Source: Lysobacteraceae bacterium
GTDB lineage: Bacteria; Pseudomonadota; Gammaproteobacteria; Xanthomonadales; Rhodanobacteraceae
Reading direction: 5' to 3'
Length of the DNA: 64,000 nucleotides
Assembly (NCBI GenBank): GCA_028871555.1
Contig: JAGWNA010000009.1
Span: 1-64,000 of the forward strand
The notes beneath the pieces were generated by a model, which was not told the DNA's origin, ran no database searches, and saw nothing but the letters and a program-made list of their open reading frames with translations. The position numbers were made by a program, and so were the translations under genes. Of the stretch, positions 1 to 10,881 are shown one piece after another; position 1 is the first letter of the stretch, and every line of letters starts with the position of its first letter.

Positions 1-119
1 CCTGCTGGAAGTCGACGTGGGTGACGCGCCACGGCGCGGCGAGCCCGAGGGCTTGAGTGAAGAGCGTGTCCATCGTGCCAGCTTGCCTGCTGCGGGGTGG
101 CTACCGCAAGATCGGCTGC
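1..119. other. Left flank of the CRISPR array, no gene seen
   Basis: This stretch precedes the leader-distal end of the array. I see no convincing start codon with coding character and no cas gene. It may be the end of a gene that begins outside the window. Confidence 0.4.
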
Positions 120-3100
120 GTGTCACCCACACCTGACGCGAGAGAGCCGGATTACCACGTTGGCGCGCGACTCGACGCCCTACGACAACTTGCTTCAATG
201 AGGCCGCAGCTGTTCGCTGCGGATTACATTAGCCACCGCGCACGAATGGCGAACCAAATCCGCTGCTTCAATGAGGCCGCAGCTGTTCGCTGCGGATTAC
301 CGTCCTTACCTGCGGCTGGGGGATTCGCTGCGAGGCTTCAATGAGGCCGCAGCTGTTCGCTGCGGATTACGACCTCAGCTGCGATGCGCTTGAGCGTCAA
401 ATTCTGCCGCTTCAATGAGGCCGCAGCTGTTCGCTGCGGATTACCCCGTGCGCGCTATCTGGACACGCTGCGCGCCAACGGGCTTCAATGAGGCCGCAGC
501 TGTTCGCTGCGGATTACAGTTCGGGAAGCCGGTACGCATTCGCATCGATGAGCTTCAATGAGGCCGCAGCTGTTCGCTGCGGATTACTCTTGCTTGGGAA
601 GTAGCGGACAAATTTTCCAATATCGCTTCAATGAGGCCGCAGCTGTTCGCTGCGGATTACCATGTGCGCGCGGGAACCGACCTGGTCCAGGTTGTGGCTT
701 CAATGAGGCCGCAGCTGTTCGCTGCGGATTACCACCGGAGAACACTCATGACCGATTTCACTCTTGCCGCTTCAATGAGGCCGCAGCTGTTCGCTGCGGA
801 TTACCAACTGATACTGACGGGCATACGAAGCTCATCATCGCCGCTTCAATGAGGCCGCAGCTGTTCGCTGCGGATTACATAACCAAGGGCTACGTTTCCT
901 TGTCGTGGTGCTGGCTTCAATGAGGCCGCAGCTGTTCGCTGCGGATTACCACGCCAAGCGCATCCGGGGCTTCCGAGCAAGGCGGGCTTCAATGAGGCCG
1001 CAGCTGTTCGCTGCGGATTACCACGATCTCATCGCCCCAGATGGCCCAGCCGCCGACCGCGCTTCAATGAGGCCGCAGCTGTTCGCTGCGGATTACTCTT
1101 GGCGGCAGCGATGCCAGCCAGGTCGATGCAGTGCTTCAATGAGGCCGCAGCTGTTCGCTGCGGATTACAACACGTAATACACCCCAAACTGCCGCATAAC
1201 AAAGGCTTCAATGAGGCCGCAGCTGTTCGCTGCGGATTACAGCAGAGCATCATGCGCTTGCCATTCTCGGTGCCCTGCTTCAATGAGGCCGCAGCTGTTC
1301 GCTGCGGATTACTGTGCCGGGGTGAGTGACCGCAGGAGTGACTGCAGCTGCTTCAATGAGGCCGCAGCTGTTCGCTGCGGATTACCCGCAAATACAGCTA
1401 CAGCCGCCCAATCGGCCATCTGCTTCAATGAGGCCGCAGCTGTTCGCTGCGGATTACGAAAAGGATCGCATCGGATGCGCGCACGATGTTCGCGCTTCAA
1501 TGAGGCCGCAGCTGTTCGCTGCGGATTACGCAGAAGATGAAAACGGATTTTCATATGACCCAGACGCTTCAATGAGGCCGCAGCTGTTCGCTGCGGATTA
1601 CGGCATAGTCCATGATCTGCTGCAGGAAGTTCTCGATCGCTTCAATGAGGCCGCAGCTGTTCGCTGCGGATTACACGTAATCCGCACATGCCCGGATGTA
1701 GCACCGTTCCAGCTTCAATGAGGCCGCAGCTGTTCGCTGCGGATTACGTACGTCATCCGCTACGACGATGTGATGAACGATCCGCTTCAATGAGGCCGCA
1801 GCTGTTCGCTGCGGATTACGCGCGTTGAACGTGCTGGAGGTGGCTGCCCTGACGCTTGCTTCAATGAGGCCGCAGCTGTTCGCTGCGGATTACAAGCACA
1901 TCGCTGTCAACGCCAACGATCCTCAAAAGCAGCTTCAATGAGGCCGCAGCTGTTCGCTGCGGATTACTGGCGGCCAGCTTCCTGAAGGCGAAGGACTACC
2001 CGGGCTTCAATGAGGCCGCAGCTGTTCGCTGCGGATTACAGAGGAAATCGAAGAACTGAAAGCCGCGCTCTTGCAGCTTCAATGAGGCCGCAGCTGTTCG
2101 CTGCGGATTACCGCTGGCCAGTTTCGTCTGGCCGACGTCCTACGTCCTGCTTCAATGAGGCCGCAGCTGTTCGCTGCGGATTACACCCTTGACGGCGCGG
2201 CGCAGGTGTTCGATGCACTGGCGGCTTCAATGAGGCCGCAGCTGTTCGCTGCGGATTACTTGCTGCGCTGGCGACCGAGGAGCGCGCGGCACAGCAGCTT
2301 CAATGAGGCCGCAGCTGTTCGCTGCGGATTACGCCCGCATCCTCAACACCTGCAAGGAGCTCGACCGCTGGCTTCAATGAGGCCGCAGCTGTTCGCTGCG
2401 GATTACCGCTCGACGGCCCTGCTCATCTCGACATGCCGCTCCTGCTTCAATGAGGCCGCAGCTGTTCGCTGCGGATTACGGCGGGGCCAGCGTTGCTGTC
2501 GGAGGTACCGCATCCGCGCTTCAATGAGGCCGCAGCTGTTCGCTGCGGATTACTGCTCAGCGAGCAGCCTGGCTACCGCGCCAACAGCAGGCTTCAATGA
2601 GGCCGCAGCTGTTCGCTGCGGATTACGACGGCCTGAACGTCCTGTACCGCGACGACACCTGGCTTCAATGAGGCCGCAGCTGTTCGCTGCGGATTACAGC
2701 CTGAAGCCTGAGCAACAGCTGCAACTTGTCGCCGAGCTTCAATGAGGCCGCAGCTGTTCGCTGCGGATTACGTTGGCTACTTGCGCGCCGGAGTCCTGCC
2801 CGACAAGTAGCTTCAATGAGGCCGCAGCTGTTCGCTGCGGATTACGTGAATCCCGCAGTAATCAACGTCGCCGCGTTGCTGGCTTCAATGAGGCCGCAGC
2901 TGTTCGCTGCGGATTACGCGGGATTCACGGCTCCGACGTTCACGGTTAGCTAGCTTCAATGAGGCCGCAGCTGTTCGCTGCGGATTACGATCGGGGGCGC
3001 CATGATGGCTACCGGCTTTTTCGGCTTGCTTCAATGAGGCCGCAGCTGTTCGCTGCGGATTACCCGAGTTGCTCCGCCTGACGGGTGAATTCACCGTAGG

Positions 3101-6036
3101 GCTTCAATGAGGCCGCAGCTGTTCGCTGCGGATTACCCGCGCCATCTGCAGTTCACGGCCGCGCCCGAGCCATTGCTTCAATGAGGCCGCAGCTGTTCGC
3201 TGCGGATTACAGTCTTGGTGAGCGATGGCGTCGAAATGGATAGCGTCGCTTCAATGAGGCCGCAGCTGTTCGCTGCGGATTACGCACGCATCGATCTGGT
3301 CATCGTGAGCGCCGTTCGGGCTTCAATGAGGCCGCAGCTGTTCGCTGCGGATTACTGCCTCGCATGCACCAGCAGATCCCCCGCAATCGTGCCGCTTCAA
3401 TGAGGCCGCAGCTGTTCGCTGCGGATTACTCCAGTCCATCGCCGAGTCGGCAGGCTACGCATTCCAGCTTCAATGAGGCCGCAGCTGTTCGCTGCGGATT
3501 ACCTGCATCCACTTGCGGGCCATCCGCGACACGTCTGGCTTCAATGAGGCCGCAGCTGTTCGCTGCGGATTACATCTCGACGGGGTATGGGTCATGCCGG
3601 GAGAGGCCATGCTTCAATGAGGCCGCAGCTGTTCGCTGCGGATTACGACGATAACTGCCTTCAAGTCTTCTTCATTGATGTTGCTTCAATGAGGCCGCAG
3701 CTGTTCGCTGCGGATTACGCTGTCCTACTCGCACAGCCTGGATGGCGGCCATTTCGCTTCAATGAGGCCGCAGCTGTTCGCTGCGGATTACGGTCAGGCG
3801 GGCAAGTCGCAGGTGTTGTACCTGACCAGCTTCAATGAGGCCGCAGCTGTTCGCTGCGGATTACATGGGTGCGGGCGAAGATCAAGGCAGCCCGTGAAAC
3901 CGCTTCAATGAGGCCGCAGCTGTTCGCTGCGGATTACCAATCTGACGCTTCTTCGAGCGTCCTGCTACCCGCTGCTTCAATGAGGCCGCAGCTGTTCGCT
4001 GCGGATTACAACGTACTGGCCTTGGCCTCACCCATGACTTCCATGTGCTTCAATGAGGCCGCAGCTGTTCGCTGCGGATTACGGCATGCCTGATGTCGAG
4101 GAAGCGTGCCCCTGCGGTGCTTCAATGAGGCCGCAGCTGTTCGCTGCGGATTACACGGCGAAGCGCAGCGGGCTGATGGCCGGGAAACTGGCTTCAATGA
4201 GGCCGCAGCTGTTCGCTGCGGATTACGAGGTCTTTCACGTAGCGGTCGAAATCGACGGGATCGCTTCAATGAGGCCGCAGCTGTTCGCTGCGGATTACGG
4301 CCGCCTTGAGCACGTCGGGAACTGGGCGCGCCATGCTTCAATGAGGCCGCAGCTGTTCGCTGCGGATTACGGCATGCCTGATGTCGAGGAAGCGTGCCCC
4401 TGCGGTGCTTCAATGAGGCCGCAGCTGTTCGCTGCGGATTACTGAATTGTCGCCGGGAAAACTGCGCATCGTGGCGCAGCTTCAATGAGGCCGCAGCTGT
4501 TCGCTGCGGATTACCGCGCAGCTCAAGGAGCGTTACGGCGACGACAAGGTGCTTCAATGAGGCCGCAGCTGTTCGCTGCGGATTACCCCATTGGTTAGGA
4601 CCGTACCAGGATATTTGAACAAAAGCTTCAATGAGGCCGCAGCTGTTCGCTGCGGATTACCAGGTGAACAGAAGCCCAGTTCGAGTTATCCACAAAGCTT
4701 CAATGAGGCCGCAGCTGTTCGCTGCGGATTACCACGGCCTCGAGATCGGCGGGCCTGGCGATACGGTCGCTTCAATGAGGCCGCAGCTGTTCGCTGCGGA
4801 TTACTGGCGAAGGCAAGTTGTCGTTGACAGGCACTGATCTGGCTTCAATGAGGCCGCAGCTGTTCGCTGCGGATTACGCTGCGTGGCGACTGACGGTCAT
4901 CGACTCGCCATGAAGGGCTTCAATGAGGCCGCAGCTGTTCGCTGCGGATTACTCCGTTGAACCATCTGAGCATCATTCTTCCCGCCAAGCTTCAATGAGG
5001 CCGCAGCTGTTCGCTGCGGATTACTTGACCTTTTCGACCAGCTCGATTTCGTCGACCGTGGGCTTCAATGAGGCCGCAGCTGTTCGCTGCGGATTACCAA
5101 ACGTTCGCAAGTGTTCTCAAATCAGTTCGGGTAGCTTCAATGAGGCCGCAGCTGTTCGCTGCGGATTACCAGCTCCAGTTCCACCTGGCCATCCCCCGGT
5201 TCGAGGCTTCAATGAGGCCGCAGCTGTTCGCTGCGGATTACCAAACGCTGCCGGTGCTTGCGAATCTGCTGGTCAGCTTCAATGAGGCCGCAGCTGTTCG
5301 CTGCGGATTACGTCAGCACGGGGCAGGCGGTCCGCGTGGGCTTTCTGGCTTCAATGAGGCCGCAGCTGTTCGCTGCGGATTACACATCGAGAAGTTCGGG
5401 CACTGGATCGAAAGCAACAGCTTCAATGAGGCCGCAGCTGTTCGCTGCGGATTACCTGCGAAACCACAGATATCTCCCATAGTTCAAGTGGGCTTCAATG
5501 AGGCCGCAGCTGTTCGCTGCGGATTACCGCGTCTGCCTGACCCCGGACAAGACAGCCCAATGGGCTTCAATGAGGCCGCAGCTGTTCGCTGCGGATTACG
5601 ATATAGAGGGCGTCGGCCGAACTATTGCGACGCATCGCTTCAATGAGGCCGCAGCTGTTCGCTGCGGATTACGTGCAATCGTCGCTCAAATCGCCGTTCC
5701 ACTCGGTCAGCTTCAATGAGGCCGCAGCTGTTCGCTGCGGATTACCTTGCAGACGGGCCTGCATCGCGCCGCCAAGGCCATCGGCTTCAATGAGGCCGCA
5801 GCTGTTCGCTGCGGATTACAATCACTGGAGCTAGCGCAGACCGTTGCGGATCAGTTGCTTCAATGAGGCCGCAGCTGTTCGCTGCGGATTACGCCAAGGA
5901 GTGCGCGGCCCCATCGGAGTTCAGCCGGCTTCAATGAGGCCGCAGCTGTTCGCTGCGGATTACGCAGGCTTGCTCATGGGCTTCCGATGCTCGACCAGTG
6001 GCTTCAATGAGGCCGCAGCTGTTCGCTGCGGATTAC
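120..6036 (-). CRISPR. CRISPR array, 81 intact 36-bp repeats plus one degenerate terminal repeat
   Basis: By reading each occurrence I count 81 copies of a 36-bp repeat, the first at 192-227 and the last at 6001-6036. Spacers are mostly 36-37 bp, with an average period of 72.6 bp. On the + strand the repeat starts GCTTCAATGAGG and ends GCTGCGGATTAC. Its middle can form a 7-bp stem (CCGCAGC/GCTGCGG). The array is probably transcribed on the minus strand, because the leader and cas2 lie at the right end and the repeat then ends in ATTGAAGC, the usual kind of 8-nt 5' crRNA handle. At the left end, 120-155 keeps only CGGATTAC and sits exactly 36 bp from the first intact repeat, so it looks like the decayed terminal repeat. 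One spacer occurs twice (4083-4118 and 4371-4406). I noticed no variation among the 81 intact repeats. Confidence 0.97.
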
Positions 6037-6264
6037 GGCCCTTGCGCAAGTGGCGGTGCGAAAAGGCTGTTTTGCGGTTTCAAGCGAGAGGTGTTGCGTT
6101 CGGGCCGGGGAAAGCCTAGCGAACGCGGTGCTGAGTGGCAACAAGGTCGGGCAACTGTCTGATTGTCAAAGAGCGGTGTGGTGCGAGCGGTGGCCGGGTT
6201 TTGCGGCATCACTGCAGCGCTCGCGTGGCGCAGGCAAGTAAAAGAAATCGCTGGCGGGTGGCGA
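6037..6264 (-). promoter_or_regulatory. CRISPR leader
   Basis: This 228-bp non-coding stretch lies between the leader-proximal repeat and the cas2 stop codon, the usual place for a leader in systems where the array follows cas2. On the minus strand a TTGACA hexamer is present (6169-6164), inside CTCTTTGACAATC. I could not find a good -10 hexamer at 17 bp, so the exact promoter is uncertain. Confidence 0.65.
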
Positions 6265-6555
6265 TCACACGATGATGGGTTCGCGTGCGACGGGTTCGAA
6301 TTTGTCACCGAGGCTGACGACACGTGGTTTCACCTTGTCGGCAGGACCCAGATCGATGATCAGCAGCGCATCGGTGCGGCGCAGGATGATGCCGTCGAGC
6401 AGTTGCAGCATCTCGGCATGTCGTCGCCGGCTCATGCGGCACTGGAAGACGGATAGTTGCAGCCATTCGCCGAACCCCTTCATGGTCTTGAAGACACGAC
6501 GCCAGCGTTTGTCGTCGCGGATGTCGTAGGTCACCAGATACAGATGCTCGTCCAT
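6265..6555 (-). CDS. cas2: CRISPR-associated endonuclease Cas2
   Basis: A 96-residue protein of normal Cas2 length that dimerises and bridges two Cas1 dimers in the spacer-integration complex. The N-terminus reads LYLVTYDIRDDKRWRRVFK, the first beta strand with the conserved Asp of the ferredoxin-like fold, followed by the GFGEWLQLSVFQC segment typical of the family. It lies 24 bp downstream of cas4-cas1 on the same strand and ends at the leader, so the adaptation genes and array are arranged as in other type I-G loci. The gene looks intact. Start ATG at 6555. Confidence 0.95.
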   Translation of the reverse strand: MDEHLYLVTYDIRDDKRWRRVFKTMKGFGEWLQLSVFQCRMSRRRHAEMLQLLDGIILRRTDALLIIDLGPADKVKPRVVSLGDKFEPVAREPIIV

Positions 6556-6579
6556 GCTCGTCTCACGGAGTGCGATGGT

Positions 6580-8298
6580 TCACCGGGTGGTGAAGTTGGG
6601 ATAGTCGTCCAGTTCGCCCAGCAGGAATCGCCCCAGCAGCCGTGCCTGCAGTTCAAGCAGGCGGCGGTAGCTCAGGCGGTAGCCGAACAATGGATGGGTG
6701 ACTTCGTGGCTGAGCCGGCGCTCGAACGCAGCGATGAACCGCTTGCGCCCGTCCGGCGTGAGGTTGACGCTGCCGGCGGCGCTGACAAAATCGCTGGGAT
6801 GGACTTCGCCGTTGTTGATCACCTGGATCACCACCGAGTCGGCAAGCAGGGGGCGGAATGGTTCCATCAGATCCAGTGCGAGTGCAGGACGACCGTAGCG
6901 GGGTTGATGATAAAAGCCGCGAAACGGATCGAAGCCCACTGATTGCAGGGTCACCGTCAGTGTCCGTGCCAGCAGGGTATAGGCGAACGACAGCATCGCG
7001 TTGATCGGATCGGTGGGCGGTCGCCGGTTGCGCAGTGTGAAATCGAACGACAGCAGCGCCTCGTCTTCCGCCGTCGCTGGCTTGAGCGTGTTGCGAAAAT
7101 GCCCGAAATAGAGCGCCGCCGCATTGCCCTCGATGCCGAGCAAGGTCTCCAGGCTCTCGGCGTGTCCGCTCTGCTTCTGCATGCGCTTCAGATCGGCCAG
7201 CAGGCGCTCGGGTTTCTCTTCCGGCTTCCAGTTGCGACGCAACTGGGTGCGGCTATTGGCGATCTTCGCGGCCACCAGGCCGCGCGCCACCCGCAGGCAC
7301 GCGGCATCGCTGAAGCTGGTGCGATACTGCGCGGTGCGCAGCTCCACGTTCTTGTGGCCGTTGCCCACGGTATGGCCGTAGAACCAGCCGCCATAGCTGT
7401 GCCAGGTGACCGGGATGTCCCGCTGCATCAATTCGCCCAGGCATGGCGAGGTGACATAGACATTGCCCATCAGCACCACCTGCGAGACTTCGCCGATGCG
7501 TGCCTTGGCCAGCAGTTGATCGTCCTTGCTGACTTCCAGCACGTCGCCCTTTTTCGCCAGCTTGGCGTTGAATTGCTGGATGTACAGCGGCAACGCCTCG
7601 TGGTGCGGTACCGCCAGCGGGCGCGGCGCCAGCTCCGCGCGATGCAGGTACTGCACTTCGTCGGGCAGGCAGATGGTCACCAGCGAGCAGCGCGGGCATT
7701 TCGGGCTGTCCGCCAGCGGGGCGGGGATGCGCCCGCCGGCGGCCATCGCGCGCAGCTCGGCGATCGCGTTGCGGGTCAGCGCGAGCAGTTCGTCGTCGAA
7801 CGGCACCGCGACGCGCTCCTTGCTCGCCACGTAATAGATCGCGCCTTCCTCGCACACGTAGCCGTGCTCGCGCAGCAGCAGGCCCTGCGCGCACAGCTGT
7901 ACGCGTTCCGGGTCGTAGACGCCGCGCACGGTGTGCGGCCGCTTGCCGCGTTTGTAGTCGACCGGTGTGACGGTGTCGCCTTCGCCTTCGATCAGGTCGA
8001 GTTTGGCGATCAGGCCGATGGTGTTGGACGACAATGTGATCGAACGGGCATGGATCTCGATGTTGTCTTCGCGCGCCTTGCCAGCCTCGGGCAGGTCGCC
8101 GGAAGGCTTGTCCACTCGCTTGTGCCGATAGCGACCATCCACCGTGTCGACCGAATCGGCCCATTCGCCCTGCACCCATTCCAGGTACGCCAGCCGCGGG
8201 CAGTAGACGTGCTCGTTGAGCATGCGCACCGGAATCAGCGGCTGGTCGCCGCCAAGCTCCGGAAACGGCAGCTGCAGATCTCCCTGTTTCGGTTCCAT
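6580..8298 (-). CDS. cas4-cas1: Cas4-Cas1 fusion protein (type I-G adaptation)
   Basis: A 572-residue fusion. Residues 1-220 are Cas4, a RecB-like nuclease that trims prespacers and helps choose the PAM: C33 in YCPRLAY, the D114-x-K116 motif in DYKRG, and the Cys cluster C201-C204-C210 give the iron-sulfur ligands and nuclease residues. From about residue 230 onward it is Cas1, the spacer integrase, with the metal-binding E390 (LLGIEGNAA), H464 (FYHQPRYG) and an acidic residue near D476 (LDLMEP). Cas4-Cas1 fusions are characteristic of type I-G (old I-U) and of V-B; the cas3 and csb2 remnants nearby point to I-G. No frameshift or missing key residue is visible, so spacer acquisition could still work. 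A vapBC pair in opposite orientation separates it from the rest of the old cas operon. Confidence 0.94.
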   Translation of the reverse strand: MEPKQGDLQLPFPELGGDQPLIPVRMLNEHVYCPRLAYLEWVQGEWADSVDTVDGRYRHKRVDKPSGDLPEAGKAREDNIEIHARSITLSSNTIGLIAKLDLIEGEGDTVTPVDYKRGKRPHTVRGVYDPERVQLCAQGLLLREHGYVCEEGAIYYVASKERVAVPFDDELLALTRNAIAELRAMAAGGRIPAPLADSPKCPRCSLVTICLPDEVQYLHRAELAPRPLAVPHHEALPLYIQQFNAKLAKKGDVLEVSKDDQLLAKARIGEVSQVVLMGNVYVTSPCLGELMQRDIPVTWHSYGGWFYGHTVGNGHKNVELRTAQYRTSFSDAACLRVARGLVAAKIANSRTQLRRNWKPEEKPERLLADLKRMQKQSGHAESLETLLGIEGNAAALYFGHFRNTLKPATAEDEALLSFDFTLRNRRPPTDPINAMLSFAYTLLARTLTVTLQSVGFDPFRGFYHQPRYGRPALALDLMEPFRPLLADSVVIQVINNGEVHPSDFVSAAGSVNLTPDGRKRFIAAFERRLSHEVTHPLFGYRLSYRRLLELQARLLGRFLLGELDDYPNFTTR

Positions 8299-8375
8299 CG
8301 AAAGTCGCCCCTGTGCGTCTGCCGATAATCCTTCGCGATCAAGCTTTTACTCTTGCACCCTTGGATGCGGCAAGG

Positions 8376-8405
8376 GTGATATCTTGAAATATGAAATGTG
8401 ATATC
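8376..8405 (+). promoter_or_regulatory. Direct repeat GTGATATC x2, likely operator of vapBC
   Basis: GTGATATC occurs at 8376-8383 and again at 8398-8405, 22 bp apart (two helical turns), just upstream of the antitoxin ATG at 8414. Paired sites at this spacing suit binding by two dimers of a ribbon-helix-helix antitoxin, which commonly represses its own operon. The binding itself is inferred. Confidence 0.5.
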
Positions 8406-8413
8406 GTCATCGC

Positions 8414-8659
8414 ATGGCCCGCACACTTATCAATCTGGACCCGGACGACAAGGCGTGGCTGGATCGCGAGGCCGAGGCCCGCAAACTGCCGATGACCGAA
8501 CTGGTGCGCCAAGCCGTGCACGGCTACCGCATCCGGCATGAAAGCCACGGGCTGACCGATCTGCAGGCCGCGCTGCGCCGCACCGCCGGGATCTGGCGGC
8601 ACGGCGACGGTTTGCATTACCAGCAACGGCTGCGTGGCGAGTGGGATGATCGCGGGTGA
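8414..8659 (+). CDS. vapB: VapB-like ribbon-helix-helix antitoxin
   Basis: An 81-residue protein whose N-terminus (ARTLINLDPDDKAWLDREA, then MTELVRQAVHGYR) has the beta-strand/helix/helix pattern of a CopG/RHH DNA-binding domain. The C-terminal part, with GIWRHGDGLHYQQRLRGEW, would wrap the toxin. It overlaps the following PIN-domain toxin by 4 bp, the standard antitoxin-toxin coupling. It probably neutralises VapC and represses the operon through the repeats just upstream. The pair is inserted in opposite orientation between cas4-cas1 and the remains of the other cas genes. Confidence 0.85.
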   Translation: MARTLINLDPDDKAWLDREAEARKLPMTELVRQAVHGYRIRHESHGLTDLQAALRRTAGIWRHGDGLHYQQRLRGEWDDRG

Positions 8660-9030
8660 CCTACCTGCTCGACTCGGTCATTCTCATCGACCACTTCAAC
8701 GGTATCGAGGCGGCCACCGCTTTTCTGAGCGAGCACGGCAGCGAGTGCGCCGTTTCCGTCATTACCCGTGCCGAAGTGCTCGCCGGCTTCACCGTCCGCA
8801 CCGAACCGTTGGCACGCGAACTGCTCGACGTGTTTCCTCACTTGCAGATCACCAGCGAGATCGCCGATCTCGCCGCCTCCCTGCGCCGCAGTGGGCATTG
8901 GAAATTGCCCGATGCGCTGCAGGCGGCGGTGGCCGTGCAGCATGAGTTGACCTTGGTTACGCGGAACACGCGGGATTTCGCGCGGGGCGGCAAGGTGAAG
9001 GTGGACGTGCTGGTGCCTTATCGGGTGTAG
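8656..9030 (+). CDS. vapC: VapC-like PIN-domain toxin
   Basis: A 124-residue PIN-domain ribonuclease. The first acidic residue is in YLLDSVILIDHF, the second in VITRAEVLAGF, and further ones lie in LPDALQAAVA and NTRDFA, matching the acidic quartet that binds Mg2+ in PIN RNases. Such toxins usually cut tRNA or rRNA and stop translation when free of antitoxin. The start is a GTG at 8656 that overlaps the end of vapB, so translation is coupled. Length and motifs are complete and I expect it to be active. Its exact RNA target cannot be told from sequence. Confidence 0.88.
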   Translation: MTYLLDSVILIDHFNGIEAATAFLSEHGSECAVSVITRAEVLAGFTVRTEPLARELLDVFPHLQITSEIADLAASLRRSGHWKLPDALQAAVAVQHELTLVTRNTRDFARGGKVKVDVLVPYRV

Positions 9031-9163
9031 TGCAAGTGATGTGCTCGGTCTGGTCCAGCCAGTGAATAACCCGACGGGTTGGTGCGCGCTGTTGCGAGGG
9101 AGACGAAGCGATGCGAGGGCATCCTGATTCGTATCGAGCCAAGGTGGCGCAGGCCAGGATCAT
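9031..9163. other. Short non-coding gap between vapC and the hipA remnant
   Basis: I see no gene here. It separates two convergent units, vapC on the + strand and the XRE-hipA remnant on the minus strand, and no clear terminator hairpin with a T tail was recognised. Confidence 0.4.
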
Positions 9164-9416
9164 TCACTCGCGCTTCTCGTCGATGATCGCCCTGAGCTGA
9201 TCCTGCGCCGTGCGCGCAAGCTTCAGCTCGCGGGCTATGGCGCAGTTGCGGATCGATCGCCACGCCGTTCCGCTGTGCCAGGTAGTCGCGGTCGTAGGCG
9301 AAACTGATGGCTTCGATCGAGCCCAGGCGTTCGCGCTGCAGCATGCCCATCGTTACTGCCCGCCCCAGCGTGTCGTCATCCAGCACCACATCCAGCCGCT
9401 CGGTGGCGGTAATCAC
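9164..9416 (-). pseudogene. HipA-like toxin, 5' fragment with frame change
   Basis: The first ~60 residues, beginning ITATERLDVVLDDDTLG and including EAISFAYDRDYLAQRNG, look like the N-terminal subdomain of HipA-family serine/threonine kinases. After AIDPQLR the frame loses all similarity. A different frame continues for 28 residues (IARELKLARTAQDQLRAIID) to a stop at 9164-9166. HipA proteins are normally ~400 residues, so the kinase core is missing and this is a remnant. The GTG start at 9416 overlaps the stop of the upstream XRE gene (GTGA), the usual hipBA coupling. Alternatively the hybrid frame may be expressed as a short peptide of no known function. Confidence 0.6.
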
Positions 9417-9729
9417 TTGCGTGCCCTGCCGCGTGATGCGCCGACCTGGTGGATGTCCTGCAACCGCCGGCCGACCTCGTCATCTTTCGCCAGCAGGTCA
9501 AGATCCTTTTCGAGCCCCAGCACCTGCAGCGCGCGCAACAGCGTCGCCACACTGGTCGATGCCTCGCCCTGCTCCAGCTTGCGCAGCGTCGGCAGCGACA
9601 CATCCGCCCGCATCGCCAGCGCTGCCTGCGTCATCCGTCGCCGCAAGCGGGCCGCGCGCAGGCGCTCGCCAAGCAGGGCGAGTTGCTTGGCGGGGTGGAG
9701 AAGACGGGTGGTGTACGTTTTGGCATGGA

Positions 9730-9745
<16 letters not shown>
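9413..9745 (-). CDS. XRE-family helix-turn-helix regulator (HipB-like)
   Basis: A ~110-residue protein with a clear XRE/HTH_3 domain: LGERLRAARLRRRMTQAAL, then RADVSLPTLRKLEQGEAST, with the turn between the two helices, followed by VATLLRALQVLGLEKDL, the typical capping helices. It is translationally coupled to the hipA fragment and would originally have been its antitoxin and operon repressor. I place the start at ATG 9745; a GTG at 9754 is also possible. Both starts lie inside a perfect 43-nt palindrome, a likely operator. With hipA broken, it may survive as an orphan regulator of the locus. Confidence 0.8.
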
Positions 9746-10709
<964 letters not shown>

Positions 10710-10838
10710 ATGCAAACAAAAAGGCTTGACGTGGCTTCTATTGAAGCTTGTCAAGAAGCTTGGGCTTACGGACAGCAAGCCATTACTCCGCGTCGAGCTC
10801 GCTGGTCGGCGTTGCGCGCCTTGATATCCGCAACGAAT

Positions 10839-10872
10839 GTGACCACAATGATCGCCTATAGTGACCACATTG
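10839..10872 (+). promoter_or_regulatory. Direct repeat GTGACCACA x2, likely operator of phd-vapC
   Basis: GTGACCACA occurs at 10839-10847 and 10861-10869, again 22 bp apart, with a TATAG between them and the antitoxin ATG 13 bp after the second copy. This is a good candidate for the autoregulatory site of the antitoxin. It has the same spacing as the pair upstream of vapB but a different sequence. Confidence 0.5.
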
Positions 10873-10881
10873 AGTGTCCTC

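Noticed and set aside
192..6036. Many open frames with repeating FNEAAAVRCGL or SMRPQLFAADY motifs
   Set aside because: They are translations of the CRISPR repeat in different frames, because the repeat has no stop in several frames. They are not a repeat protein.
6037..6264. Full sigma-70 promoter in the CRISPR leader
   Set aside because: A TTGACA hexamer is present, but no good -10 element at 16-18 bp was found, so I only report the leader.
9018..9416. 132-codon frame as a new small protein
   Set aside because: The first 60 codons are HipA N-terminus; the rest reads out of frame, so a decayed hipA is the simpler explanation.
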